From NCBI GenBank assembly GCA_016209035.1, contig JACQWX010000056.1, forward strand, positions 1 to 42,425: a stretch of DNA of 42,425 nt, given 5' to 3'. This DNA comes from Elusimicrobiota bacterium (GTDB taxonomy: Bacteria; Elusimicrobiota; Elusimicrobia; UBA1565; UBA9628). A program made the translations under genes and the position numbers. Below the pieces are notes generated by a model. That model worked only from the letters and a program-made list of their open reading frames with translations, was not told the origin of the DNA and did not search any database. Shown here in pieces: positions 15,640 through 24,975 of this stretch (position 1 is its first letter; the number at the start of each line of letters is the position of its first letter).

Positions 15640-16816
15640 ACGGCCTCCTGGCGCCTGCCAGGGCCTTGGCCTTGAGCTTCCAGTGGTCGGGCTCGTGGGA
15701 GGCGCGGCTGTAGCTCTTGAGGGCCTCCTGCCTCATGCCGAGCTCGTCCATGATGTGGCCGCTCCGGATGAGACCCCAGACGGCCCAGCGGCTCAAGCGG
15801 TCGTTGAACTGGACCGCGGAGGCCTTCCTGAAGCTCTCCAGGGCCTTCTCCTTCTCTCCCAGGGCCCAGAGCCCGGTGCCTAGCATGACGTGGCCCTTGG
15901 CCTTGTCGATGGCGCGGTATCCGCCTGAGCGCACCCGGTCGAGGTACTCCTTGGAGCCTTGGACGACCGCGCGGTAGTCGCCGTTCTCGTAGAGGGAGAT
16001 GATGTGGGCCGAATGGAGCATGGGGCTCTCCGGGTAGGTCCTGCGCAGCTGCGCCATGATCCTCACGGCCTGGGCGGTGTCGCGGGAGCCGAACCTGTCC
16101 TCCGTGTAGATCTCGACGAGGATGAGCTTGGCCGCGGTCGAGGAGAACTTCCCTTTCTCCGCGGCGATCTTGAGGTGCTCGATGCCCTTGAGCCTGTTGC
16201 CGCCGAAGAGGAGCTTGGCCAGCACCTTGACCAGGTGCGAGTAGACATCCGTGTAGTAGTCGTACATGCCGATGCCGATGTGGGCATCATAGAGGTCCGG
16301 GTCGAGCTTGGCGGCCTTGCGCACGAATCTGATGGCCTTGCGGCCCTGGAAGTAGGCGTCGAGCCAATCGTGGCGAGTGCACTTCAGGCGGGAGGACATG
16401 CCGTAGGCCGCGCCCATGGCCATGAGCGCCTCGGGGTCCTTGGGATGCCGGTCGAGCCACTTCCCGGCCGCGCGGACCGCGGCCTCGACCTGGTCCTCGA
16501 ACGGCTTGATGAGGGGCTGGTCGGTCTGCTCCGTCTCGTAGAGGTAGCGCATGAGCGTCACCACCGACATCCCCAGATAGCCGTAGGGGTGCTCAGGGTT
16601 AAGCTCTACGGCCTTCCTCGTCATCTTGTCCGCGGACTCGAAGTCCATGCGGAAGATGTCGTCGAGGGCCCGGAGCAGGGAGCGCTCCATCTCGGCCGTG
16701 ACGGCGCCCGTGCGGACCGGCTTCTTGGGTCTCTTGGGCTTCTTGGCCGAGACCTGGGCCAGGAGCCCGGTGGCCGCAAGCCCGCAGCACAATAGGATCA
16801 CGCCGAATCTCTTCAT
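15596..16816 (-). CDS. Secreted TPR-repeat protein
   Basis: A 406-aa protein with an N-terminal signal peptide (MKRFGVILLCCGLAATGLLAQVSA) followed by a basic KKPKRPKKP stretch. The ATG at 16816 overlaps the stop of the radical SAM gene as ATGA, which fixes the start and implies translational coupling. The body has helical repeats of TPR type, with elements such as AVELNPEHPYGYLGM, DRHPKDPEALMAMGAAYG and LGTGLWALGEKEKALESFRKAS. Between them is an aromatic-rich stretch, GIGMYDYYTDVYSHLVKVLAKLLFGG, which recurs in an uncharacterised group of periplasmic TPR proteins. Its role is probably as a scaffold outside the cytoplasm, coupled to the Tat-exported enzyme encoded upstream. Confidence 0.82.
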   Translation of the reverse strand: MKRFGVILLCCGLAATGLLAQVSAKKPKRPKKPVRTGAVTAEMERSLLRALDDIFRMDFESADKMTRKAVELNPEHPYGYLGMSVVTLMRYLYETEQTDQPLIKPFEDQVEAAVRAAGKWLDRHPKDPEALMAMGAAYGMSSRLKCTRHDWLDAYFQGRKAIRFVRKAAKLDPDLYDAHIGIGMYDYYTDVYSHLVKVLAKLLFGGNRLKGIEHLKIAAEKGKFSSTAAKLILVEIYTEDRFGSRDTAQAVRIMAQLRRTYPESPMLHSAHIISLYENGDYRAVVQGSKEYLDRVRSGGYRAIDKAKGHVMLGTGLWALGEKEKALESFRKASAVQFNDRLSRWAVWGLIRSGHIMDELGMRQEALKSYSRASHEPDHWKLKAKALAGARRPFKKMSPGPIPPLAD

Positions 16817-18075
16817 CCCCATATCCCCGGTATCCTTGTCCCGTCGTTCGGGCAGCGTCCGCCCGGCGAGATCCTGTTCTCCAGGATCGCGTAGCCCTGC
16901 CTTCTCACCATGACGGCCTTGCACTTCGGGCAGTAGGTGTTCTCTCCCGGGTGGCCCGGCACGTTGCCGACGTAGACGTAGCGCAGGCCCGCCTTCATCC
17001 CTAGGTCCCTCGCCAAGGTGAGGGTCTCCACCGGCGTCGGCGGGATGTTCTGCGCCTTGTACTGCGGGTGGAAACGCGAGAAGAAGACGGGGGTGTCGGC
17101 GCCCATGTTGGCGGCCACCCATGCGCACATCTCCTTGATCTGGGCGGGGTCGTCGTTCAAGGTCGGGACCACGAGGTTCACGACCTCGCAGAACGCCTTG
17201 AGCCTGCGCAGCTCGACGAGGGTGCGGAGCACGAACCTGAGCTCTCCTCCCACCATCCTGCGGTAGAAGCCCTCGTCGAAGCCCTTGAGGTCCACCTTGA
17301 TGACGTCGAAGAGGGGCGCCAGCTCCGCGAGGGGCTTGGGGTTGATGTAGCCGGCCGTGACCATGACGTTGCGCAGGCCGGCCTTCTTGGCGAGGGCCGC
17401 GACGTCGCGCACGTATTCGTAGAAGACCACCGGCTCGGAATAGGTGTAGGCGATGGACTTGCAATGAGTGGCGCGGGCGGCCTTGACGACCTCTTCCGGC
17501 GGGAGCGTCCCGGCCTCGTCCGACACCACCCGGGCCTGCGCCATGCCTCCGTACACCGAGAGGATGCGCAGTTCCCTGGGGATGACCGCCTTGCGGTCCG
17601 CCTCCTCCGGGAAGGCCTGCGAGATCTCCCAGTTCTGGCAGAAGGAGCAGCGCAGGTTGCAGCCCGCCGCGGCCAAGGAGTAGATGAGGCTGCCGGGGAG
17701 GAGATGGAAGACGGGCTTCTTCTCGATCGGGTCGATGTGCACGGAGACCGGATGGGAGTGGACCAGCGTCATGAGCCTTCCGCCCGTGTTCATCCGGACG
17801 CGGCAGAGGCCCCGGCCGCCCTCGGGCAGGAAGCACTGGAAGGGGCAGAGCTCGCACTGCACGCCGAGGCAGGCGGTCTTCCAGTAGGCGGCCTCCCGGA
17901 CATGGGGATTGGCCGGCGGCGCCGGATCCCCGAAGGTCCTGGGCGGCCGGCGCTTGCGCACGAGCCACGCGGCCCAGCCGGCCGCGCCTGCCGCGGCTCC
18001 GGCCGCGGCCAGGCCCGAGGCTGCGCCGATGGCCCGGCCGAGCAGCTGCCTTCGGGTCAGGAGGATGTCTGCCAT
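16813..18075 (-). CDS. AmrS-like radical SAM enzyme with Tat-type signal
   Basis: A 420-aa protein. The radical SAM CxxxCxxC motif is C139-N-L-R-C143-S-F-C146, followed by QNWEIS. Ahead of it lies CELCPFQCFLPEGGRGLCRVR, the Cys-rich segment typical of the AmmeMemoRadiSam system radical SAM protein. The C-terminus adds a CPKC...CPND zinc-ribbon-like tail. Notably the N-terminus reads LTRRQLLGRAIG then a long Ala/Gly hydrophobic run, a textbook twin-arginine signal, so the folded iron-sulfur protein may be exported. The partner Memo and AMMECR1 proteins are not visible in the window. The reaction is not established for this subfamily to my knowledge. The downstream TPR gene overlaps its stop. 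Confidence 0.87.
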   Translation of the reverse strand: MADILLTRRQLLGRAIGAASGLAAAGAAAGAAGWAAWLVRKRRPPRTFGDPAPPANPHVREAAYWKTACLGVQCELCPFQCFLPEGGRGLCRVRMNTGGRLMTLVHSHPVSVHIDPIEKKPVFHLLPGSLIYSLAAAGCNLRCSFCQNWEISQAFPEEADRKAVIPRELRILSVYGGMAQARVVSDEAGTLPPEEVVKAARATHCKSIAYTYSEPVVFYEYVRDVAALAKKAGLRNVMVTAGYINPKPLAELAPLFDVIKVDLKGFDEGFYRRMVGGELRFVLRTLVELRRLKAFCEVVNLVVPTLNDDPAQIKEMCAWVAANMGADTPVFFSRFHPQYKAQNIPPTPVETLTLARDLGMKAGLRYVYVGNVPGHPGENTYCPKCKAVMVRRQGYAILENRISPGGRCPNDGTRIPGIWG

Positions 18076-18106
18076 GCGGCGCTTCTGGCGCTAGAGAACG
18101 ACTCTA

Positions 18107-18112
18107 TACTAT
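18107..18112 (+). promoter_or_regulatory. AT-rich divergent promoter patch between radical SAM gene and amino-acid transporter
   Basis: The short AT-rich stretch around 18100-18118 contains TATACT on the plus strand and a TATAGA-like hexamer on the minus strand. It is the only AT-rich patch between the divergent starts at 18075 and 18172. Exact hexamer positions are approximate. Confidence 0.3.
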
Positions 18113-18171
18113 CATCTTAGGTCGGGGGGATTCCATGGCGCGTATCAACCTGACTCAAGGGCCCCGGTGAA

Positions 18172-19714
18172 GTGACGGACGCGGCATTGGCGCAAGTCGA
18201 ATCGCTGCGGTTGCCGCGGACGTCGCGTTCGTCGCCGAGACGGCGATGGCCGCTTGCGCTGCGCTTGGCGCTCTCCTTCCTTCCGGCCGGCGTCTCCGCC
18301 GACGACACCCCCTGCGCCACCATCCAGGAGGTCGAGGCCCGCGGGGTCCTGCGCTGGGGCGCGGACGCCGAGGGCGGGGCGCCCTACGTCTTCCCGGACC
18401 CGAGGAACCCGAAGCGGTACATCGGCTTCGAGGTGGACATCGCCCGGGCGCTGGCGGGCAGGCTCGGAGTGCGGCCGCAGATGGTGCAGAACTCCTGGGA
18501 CGGTCTCGTCTCCGCGTTGGACCGCGGCAGCTTCGACATCGTCTTGAACGGGCTTGAGATCACGCCCGAGCACCTGGGACAGATCGCCATGAGCCGGCCG
18601 TACTACGCCTACACCCAGCAGATCGTGGTGAGGAAGGGCGACGGGTCCATGCGCCGGGTCGAGGACCTCAAGGGGTTGCGCGTCGGGGTCCTCTCGGCCA
18701 GCGTGGCGCAGCGCATCCTGGAAGGCATGGGCGGGGTGGACGTCCGCGTCTATCCGGGCAACGTCGAGACCTGCAGGGACCTGAAGAACAAGCGCATCGA
18801 CGCCAGCCTCATGGACCTGCCCATCGCGCTCCACTACGCCAAGCCCGACCCCGCGCTTGACTTCGCGGGCAAGCCCTTCGCGGTCGGGTACTACGGCGTG
18901 GGCGTGCGCAAGAAGGACACCAAGCTGCTCGAGGCGGTGGACCGCGCCATCGCGGCCCTGCTCGCCAGCGGCGAGCTCAAGAGGATCTACCTGAAGTGGG
19001 GCCTCTGGGACGCGGACCAGGAGAGGCGCCTGCGTCGGTACTCCCCGGTCGAGCCTCCCAAGGAGGGCAATGTCTCCACCCTGCGCGAGTGGCGCACCTT
19101 CCTGCCGCTCCTGCTCGAGGGCGCGGTGGTGACGGTCGAGATCTCGTTCCTCTCCATGGCGCTCGCCATCGCCCTGGGCCTGGCGCTGGCGCTGGCCAAG
19201 CTCTTCGGCGTGACGCCGGTGCGCTGGGCCTCCACGGCCTACATCGAGGTCTTCAGGGGGACGCCGCTCCTCATCCAGCTCTACATGATCTACTACGGCC
19301 TGCCCAACCTGGGCATCCGGCTCTCGTCCTTCGAGGCCGCGGTCATGGGGCTCGGCCTCAACTACGCGGCCTACGAGGCGGAGAACTACCGGGCCGGCAT
19401 CCAGGCCATCCCCGAAGGGCAGATGGAGGCCGCGCTGTCCTTGGGCATGACCCGCTGGCAGGCCCTGCGCAGGGTCGTCCTGCCCCAGGCGGTGCGCATC
19501 GTCATCCCGCCCATCAGCAACGATTTCATCGCCCTGTTCAAGGACTCCTCGCTCGTCTCCGTGATCACCATGGTCGAGCTCACCAAGGTCTACGGCATGC
19601 TCGCGACCACGACCTACGACTACATGGGCTTGGGCCTCATGACCGCGGCCATCTACTTGGCCTTGAGCTACCCGGCCTCCTTGGCGGCCAAGTTCATCGA
19701 GAGGAAGCTGCGCT

Positions 19715-19728
<14 letters not shown>
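18172..19728 (+). CDS. Amino-acid ABC transporter, fused binding protein and permease
   Basis: A 518-aa fusion. The first half (about 50-290) is a family-3 solute-binding domain: GVLRWGADAEGGAPYVF, YIGFEVDIARALAGRLG, SFDIVLNGLEITPE and LKGLRVGVLSASVAQ are typical. The second half (about 305-518) is a HisM/GlnP-type permease with the coupling motif EAALSLGMTRWQALRRVVLPQAVR. The fused layout is known in several phyla, and the binding domain would be tethered outside the membrane. The N-terminus is unusual: an Arg-rich stretch precedes a modest hydrophobic segment (PLALRLALSFLPAG). The GTG at 18172 is therefore uncertain, and a later start is possible. It overlaps the ATPase gene by 14 bp. Confidence 0.9.
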
Positions 19729-20548
<820 letters not shown>

Positions 20549-20562
20549 CCCCGGTCAGGAAG

Positions 20563-21300
20563 TCAGAGGGAGGCGCGGAACAGGATATTGGGCGTGAGCC
20601 TGGCGTCCGCGTGGCCGTAGGACTCGGCGAAGAGATAGAGCTTCAAGCACAGCTTCATCGGCTGCCACAGGAGCCATCGCAGGCCGCTCTTCAAGCCCGT
20701 GACCACCGGCTCCTCAGGGAACGCCTCGACCCTGGAGAACCCCGCGGAAAGGAAGAGCTGGCGCAGGGACCCTGCCGTGAAGGCCAGCTCATGGGTCAGG
20801 TCGCCGCAGCGGATGCGGCCCCAGGCGATGCCGTCGGCGTTGGGCGCCCGGCCGAGGACCGTCGCTTCGCCGGGCGCTCCCTTGAGCGCCGCGGCCATGA
20901 GGTCGAGGAGGGGGAAGAGCTCGTCCTTGCGGAAGTGCTCCAGGAAATCGATGGCCACGATGCAGTCGAACCGCCGGGGGTGACCCTTAAGGAACTCCAG
21001 CGCGTCGCCGTGCGAGGCCCCCTCGAGGCCGAGGCCTTGGGCTTGCTCCGCGTGTTCCCGGTCCTGGTCGACGCCCATGACGTCCGAGTGGCCCCGCTGC
21101 TTGAGGAACCACAGGAAAGCCCCGGCGCCGCACCCGAGTTCCAGGATCTTGGCGCTCTTGTCCTTCGGCAGAAGAGGGCCGAACTGGGCCTCGAACCACC
21201 TCGCCTGGTCCGGCAGGGGGTCGGCTCGCTTGGCGCCGGCCGCGTGGGTCCTGGAGTAGCCGCGGTAGATGCGCGCCCGGTAGTCTTCGGTCCTCGTCAT
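20563..21300 (-). CDS. Class I SAM-dependent methyltransferase
   Basis: A 245-aa cytoplasmic methyltransferase. Motif I is ILELGCGAGAFLWFLKQ, the acidic residue after strand 2 is in MGVDQDREHAEQA, and motif III-like FDCIVAIDFLEHF precedes a long C-terminal segment. Such enzymes in polysaccharide or lipid loci methylate sugars or quinone-like acceptors. The opening YRARIYRGYSRTHAA is seen in glycan-cluster methyltransferases. An in-frame TTG lies at 21321, but the ATG at 21300 begins the conserved region. TAGAAT (minus-strand reading of 21312-21317) lies 11 bases upstream. It is divergent from the nucleotidyltransferase gene and convergent with the amino-acid transporter. Confidence 0.85.
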   Translation of the reverse strand: MTRTEDYRARIYRGYSRTHAAGAKRADPLPDQARWFEAQFGPLLPKDKSAKILELGCGAGAFLWFLKQRGHSDVMGVDQDREHAEQAQGLGLEGASHGDALEFLKGHPRRFDCIVAIDFLEHFRKDELFPLLDLMAAALKGAPGEATVLGRAPNADGIAWGRIRCGDLTHELAFTAGSLRQLFLSAGFSRVEAFPEEPVVTGLKSGLRWLLWQPMKLCLKLYLFAESYGHADARLTPNILFRASL

Positions 21301-21340
21301 CGGCGGGCTTGATTCTAACATTATCGCCGAGATGCTACCA

Positions 21341-21346
21341 TATAGG
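21341..21346 (+). promoter_or_regulatory. Candidate -10 box (TATAGG) before tandem nucleotidyltransferase
   Basis: TATAGG ends seven bases before the ATG at 21354, which is the spacing of other likely leaderless starts, though the hexamer is weak. TACCAT at 21336-21341 is an alternative box. Confidence 0.3.
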
Positions 21347-21353
21347 GCGTGCC

Positions 21354-22988
21354 ATGAAGATCATCGTGCCGATGGCCGGGGCGGGCTGGCGGTTCCGGAA
21401 GGCCGGCTACGCGGACGCGAAGCCCCTCGTGCCCGTGGACGGCCGGCCCATGGCCGGCCACGTGAGGGACCTCTTCCCCGGAGAGCGCGACTTCCTCTTC
21501 ATCGTCAACGCGGAGCACGCCGAGCGGACCGGCCTGCTGAACGTCCTGGAGGAAGCCGCGCCCGGCTCCAAGGTCGCGGCCATCCCGCCTCATCGGGAAG
21601 GCCCGGTCTACTCGGTGAGCCGGGTCTTCGACGCGGTCCCGGACGACGAAGAGGTCATCGTCAACTACTGCGATTTCTCCAAGGCCTGGAGCTATCAGGA
21701 TTTCCTGCGCCACACCCGCGGCCGCGGGGCCGACGGAGCCGTCGCCGCGTACAAGGGCTTCCATCCCCACATGTTGGCCGAGCCAAACTACGCCTTCATC
21801 CGGCACGAGCGCCAGTGGCTCCTCGAGATCCGGGAGAAACACCCCTTCACCTCTTGCCGGATGAGCGAGTTCGCCTCGGACGGCACCTACTACTTCAGGA
21901 CCGGGGCCTTGATGAAGAAGTACTTCTCGCGGCTCATGGAGCGCGGCATCCGGACCGAGGGCGAGTACTACGTCAGCATGGTCTACAACCTCATGCTGGA
22001 GGACGGCCTGCGGGTCTCGGTGTACGAGATCGAGGCCATGCTGCAGTGGGGCACGCCGCGGGACCTTTCGGAGTACCGGCGCTGGTCCGACTACTTCCGG
22101 CGCGCGGCGGGTCCCGGGCCGGACCCGCGGGCCCAGGGAGGGATCCTCCTGATGCCGATGGCGGGCGAAGGCCGCAGGTTCCGGGAGGCTGGGTACGCCG
22201 CGCCCAAGCCTTTGATCGAGGTGAACGGCACGCCGATGTTCGTGGCGGCCCTGCGCTCGCTGCCGCGGGCCGAGAAGGCGGTCTTCGTCGCGTCCTCGAA
22301 GACGCTGGAGATGGGCGCGGACCTGGCCATCCGGTCCGAGCGGCCCGACGCCGCGGTCAAGGGCCTCGCCGGGCCGACCGGCGGGGAGGCCTTGACCTGC
22401 CGGGAGGGTCTGGCCCAGGCGGACCCGGACGCGGCCGTGCTGATCGCCCCTTGCGACGCCGGGGTGCTTTGGGATTACGAGGAGTACCGGCGGCTCATGG
22501 ACGACCCGTCCGTGGACCTGGTGGTCTGGACCGCGGCGGGCCATGAGCCGGCGGCGCGGCGTCCCGAGATGTTCGGCTGGGTCAAGGCGGATCCCGGCGG
22601 CCGCGTCACCGAGGTCGCGGTCAAGCGTCCGCTCTCCGCCGAGCCCATCCGCGACCGCGTCATCCTGGGGCTGTTCACCTTCAAGAAGATACGGCGCTTC
22701 CTGGAAGCGCTGAAGGCTCTGGAGGCGAGGGCAGGCGCGGTCAACGGCGAGTACCATGTGGACAGCTGCGCTGGCGAGGCCCTGGCCGCGGGCCTGAGGG
22801 TCCATGCCTTCGACGTCGAGGGCTTCGCCTGCTGGGGCACGCCCGAGGAGCTGCGGACCTATCAATACTGGCAGAAGTTCTTCCACCGGTGCGCCCGGCA
22901 TCCCTACGACCTCGCGAAGCACCAAGGCCTCGAGCGCGCAGGCGCCTTGGCCGCCTCCTTCGAGGGCTTTAGGCAGGGGTTCGAGTGA
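21354..22988 (+). CDS. Tandem fusion of two sugar nucleotidyltransferase domains
   Basis: A 544-aa protein made of two homologous halves. The first begins IIVPMAGAGWRFRKAGYADAKPLVPVDGRPM and the second, near residue 262, begins LLMPMAGEGRRFREAGYAAPKPLIEVNGTPM. Both have the G-x-G-x-R-F and K-P-L signature that binds NTP. The first half keeps a VNYCDFSKAW region where the metal-binding Asp is expected, and the second has LIAPCDAGVLW. Both halves end with a W-G-T-P-x-(D/E)-(L/F)-x-x-Y motif (QWGTPRDLSEY, CWGTPEELRTY). Each half should form nucleotide-sugars or sense them. The fusion is probably an old duplication. A GT2 gene follows with a GTGA overlap. Confidence 0.88.
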   Translation: MKIIVPMAGAGWRFRKAGYADAKPLVPVDGRPMAGHVRDLFPGERDFLFIVNAEHAERTGLLNVLEEAAPGSKVAAIPPHREGPVYSVSRVFDAVPDDEEVIVNYCDFSKAWSYQDFLRHTRGRGADGAVAAYKGFHPHMLAEPNYAFIRHERQWLLEIREKHPFTSCRMSEFASDGTYYFRTGALMKKYFSRLMERGIRTEGEYYVSMVYNLMLEDGLRVSVYEIEAMLQWGTPRDLSEYRRWSDYFRRAAGPGPDPRAQGGILLMPMAGEGRRFREAGYAAPKPLIEVNGTPMFVAALRSLPRAEKAVFVASSKTLEMGADLAIRSERPDAAVKGLAGPTGGEALTCREGLAQADPDAAVLIAPCDAGVLWDYEEYRRLMDDPSVDLVVWTAAGHEPAARRPEMFGWVKADPGGRVTEVAVKRPLSAEPIRDRVILGLFTFKKIRRFLEALKALEARAGAVNGEYHVDSCAGEALAAGLRVHAFDVEGFACWGTPEELRTYQYWQKFFHRCARHPYDLAKHQGLERAGALAASFEGFRQGFE

Positions 22989-23704
22989 GCCCTGCCGCGA
23001 GGCCGGCCCTTTCCCTCGTGATCCCGTGCTGGAACGAGGCCGAGAGCCTGCGGGGCCTCTTGGAGAGGTTCGGTTCGGTCCTCAAGCGGTCCGATGTCGA
23101 GCTCGTGCTGGTGGACAACGGGTCCACGGACCGGACCTCGGAGGTCCTGCCAGCGCTCCTGCCCTCCTACGGGTTCGCCCGGCAGGTGACCCTGCGGGAG
23201 AACCAGGGCTACGGCGGCGGCATCCTGGCGGGCTTGGAGACCGCCCAAGGACGCTTCCTGGGCTGGACCCACGCCGACCTCCAGACCGACCCGGCCGACG
23301 CCCTGCGGAGCCTGGACTTCCTGGAATCCTGCCCTGCGCCTGAGCGGACCCTGGTCAAAGGCTTGAGGGAAGGAAGGCCTCTGGCCGCGGTCCTGGTCAC
23401 GTGGGGCATGGCCCTCTACGTCGGCCTGCGGCTCAAGGTCGCGCTCAGGGACATCAACGGCCAGCCGGTGGTCTTCCATCGCTCGTTCATGGACCTCTGG
23501 CGCCTTCCGCCCCGGGATTTCACCCTGGACCTCTACGCGCTCTATGCCGCGGCCAGGCATGGCTGGACCGTGGAACGCAGGGCGGTCGAATTCCCGGGCA
23601 GGAAGCACGGCCGTTCCCGATGGGACCTGGGGCTGCGGTCCAAATGGCGCATGGCGCGGGCCGTGGCAGCCGCCTGCGACGCGCTCCAGAGGGAGGGTGT
23701 CTGA
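22985..23704 (+). CDS. Glycosyltransferase family 2
   Basis: A 239-aa GT-A fold transferase with the family motifs LSLVIPCWNEAESL, VELVLVDNGSTDRT and LGWTHADLQTDP, where the Asp pair around ADLQTD is expected to bind metal and the donor sugar nucleotide. The N-terminal half is of dolichyl-phosphate mannose synthase type. There is no clear C-terminal membrane helix, so it may be cytoplasmic and membrane-associated. The GTG at 22985 overlaps the upstream stop (GTGA), and its own TGA overlaps the next ATG. The gene probably uses a donor made by the nucleotidyltransferase encoded before it. The acceptor is unknown. Confidence 0.9.
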   Translation: MSPAARPALSLVIPCWNEAESLRGLLERFGSVLKRSDVELVLVDNGSTDRTSEVLPALLPSYGFARQVTLRENQGYGGGILAGLETAQGRFLGWTHADLQTDPADALRSLDFLESCPAPERTLVKGLREGRPLAAVLVTWGMALYVGLRLKVALRDINGQPVVFHRSFMDLWRLPPRDFTLDLYALYAAARHGWTVERRAVEFPGRKHGRSRWDLGLRSKWRMARAVAAACDALQREGV

Positions 23705-24279
23705 TGCGCATCATCGTCCATCGGGTGAACACTTCGGCGCGGCTGCGGCGGGTCCCGGCCCGCTACGGCGTGGAGATCGACCTGCGCAGCCGGGGCCGGC
23801 GCATCGTGCTCCAGCACGAGGCGATGGAAGACGGCGAGGACTTCAGCCGGTGGCTGAAGGGTTTCCGGCACGGGACCCTCATCCTCAACGTGAAGGAAGA
23901 CGGGATCGAGGACCGGGTGCGCCGCATGGTCCTGGCCCGGGGCATCGAGGACTTCTTCTTCCTGGACCTCTCGTTCCCGGCGCTGGTGCGCATGACCAGG
24001 AGGGGGGAGCGCCGGGTCGCGGTACGGGTGTCCGAATACGAGCCCTTGGACACGGCCTTGCGCCTCCGGCGCAAGGCGGCATGGGTCTGGCTCGACTGCT
24101 TCACCCGGCTCGCCTGGGACCGCGCCGCGGCCGAGGCCTTGGCGACGGGCTTCAAGGTCTGCGTGGCGTCGCCGGAGGTCCAGGGGCATCCGGTCTCGCG
24201 CATCCCGTCTTTCAAGCGCGCCCTGGCCGGGTTCGAGCCGGCCGCGGTCTGCACCAAGGTCCCGGAGCGCTGGCTATGA
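23704..24279 (+). CDS. PI-PLC/GDPD-like TIM-barrel protein
   Basis: A 191-aa protein. The start is set by the overlap TGATG at 23702-23706. The sequence begins with the strand RIIVHRVNTSARLRRVPARYGVEIDLRSRG and continues IVLQHEAMEDGEDFSRWL. This parallels glycerophosphodiester phosphodiesterase-like proteins of capsule clusters, in which the His of HR and the acidic pair in EIDLR would bind a metal and a second His (here LQHEA) acts in catalysis. It is shorter than typical GDPD enzymes. The product is predicted to be a cytoplasmic hydrolase or a domain relative without activity. It ends six bases inside the convergent response-regulator gene. Confidence 0.65.
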   Translation: MRIIVHRVNTSARLRRVPARYGVEIDLRSRGRRIVLQHEAMEDGEDFSRWLKGFRHGTLILNVKEDGIEDRVRRMVLARGIEDFFFLDLSFPALVRMTRRGERRVAVRVSEYEPLDTALRLRRKAAWVWLDCFTRLAWDRAAAEALATGFKVCVASPEVQGHPVSRIPSFKRALAGFEPAAVCTKVPERWL

Positions 24280-24906
24280 GCCGGCGAGATTCAGGGTGTA
24301 CCCCGTCTGGATGACGGTCTCGAAGCGTCCGCCGAAGTCCCCGAGCTTGCGGCGCAGGGACTCCACGTGCTCGTCCACGGCCCGGCCGTCCATCGGGGCC
24401 TGCGCCCCCCAGGCCTGCTCGAGCACGATCTGCCGCGTCAGCACCCGGTTGGCGTTGCGCAGGAAATAGACCAGGAGCCGGAACTCCAGGGCGGTGAGGT
24501 CCACGCCCTTGCCGCCGAGCGTGGCCTCCCGCTGGTCGGGGACGACCAGCAACGGGCCGACGCGGAAGCGCTCGGGCTGGCGAGCGGCCCCGTCGTCCGA
24601 CCGGCGCAGGAGCGCCGCGATGCGCGCCGCCAGGACCTCGGCGTCCGCGGGCTTGGCGAGATAGTCGTCGGCCCCGGCGCCCAGGGCCGCGTCCGCGTCT
24701 TCCCCGCCGGAGACCGCAAAGACGAGCATGTCCCGGGTCTCGGGGTTGCCGCGCAGGACCCGGATGACATCCAGCCCGTGCATCCCGGGCAGGCGCATGT
24801 CCAGCATCACCATCGCATAGCGGTCATCGAGGACCGTCATGAGCATGGCCCTGAGGTCGACGTCGTCCTCAACGATCAGTATCTTCTTGGGGTCCGGTCG
24901 CGCCAT
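24274..24906 (-). CDS. OmpR-type response regulator with shortened receiver domain
   Basis: A 210-aa protein from the ATG at 24906 (another ATG at 24915 directly abuts the -10 box and is less likely). The receiver has the acidic pair Asp14-Asp15 and phosphoacceptor Asp36 in VMLDMRLPGMHG, then FAVSGGED and DYLAKP with the conserved Lys. Only 21 residues separate Asp15 from Asp36, about half the roughly 40 found in OmpR/PhoB proteins, so strand 2 and helix 2 appear to be missing. The C-terminal winged helix is complete (LTALEFRLLVYFLRNANRVLTRQ, DEHVESLRRKLGD, VIQTGYTL). No histidine kinase lies nearby. It may be an orphan regulator that acts without normal phosphorylation. Confidence 0.85.
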   Translation of the reverse strand: MARPDPKKILIVEDDVDLRAMLMTVLDDRYAMVMLDMRLPGMHGLDVIRVLRGNPETRDMLVFAVSGGEDADAALGAGADDYLAKPADAEVLAARIAALLRRSDDGAARQPERFRVGPLLVVPDQREATLGGKGVDLTALEFRLLVYFLRNANRVLTRQIVLEQAWGAQAPMDGRAVDEHVESLRRKLGDFGGRFETVIQTGYTLNLAGS

Positions 24907-24915
24907 CGTGCCCAT

Positions 24916-24944
24916 AGTCTAGGGCTTACGCGGCATCCTGTCAA
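24916..24944 (-). promoter_or_regulatory. Sigma70-type promoter of the response regulator
   Basis: On the minus strand TTGACA (24939-24944) and TAGACT (24916-24921) are separated by exactly 17 bases, giving a perfect -35 and a four-of-six -10. It is the clearest -35 in the window. The -10 ends nine bases before the ATG at 24906. Confidence 0.7.
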
Positions 24945-24975
24945 CAAGTTGTGGGTGCGGGGAAGACGGGGGCCG

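Noticed and set aside
16817-17968. Upstream in-frame extension of the TPR gene into the radical SAM gene
   Set aside because: Out-of-frame reading of the radical SAM gene; the ATGA overlap and signal peptide fix the TPR start at 16816.
21321-22925. Minus-strand frame opposite the tandem nucleotidyltransferase
   Set aside because: Arg/Pro/Gly/Val-rich with no motif; the plus-strand product is clear.
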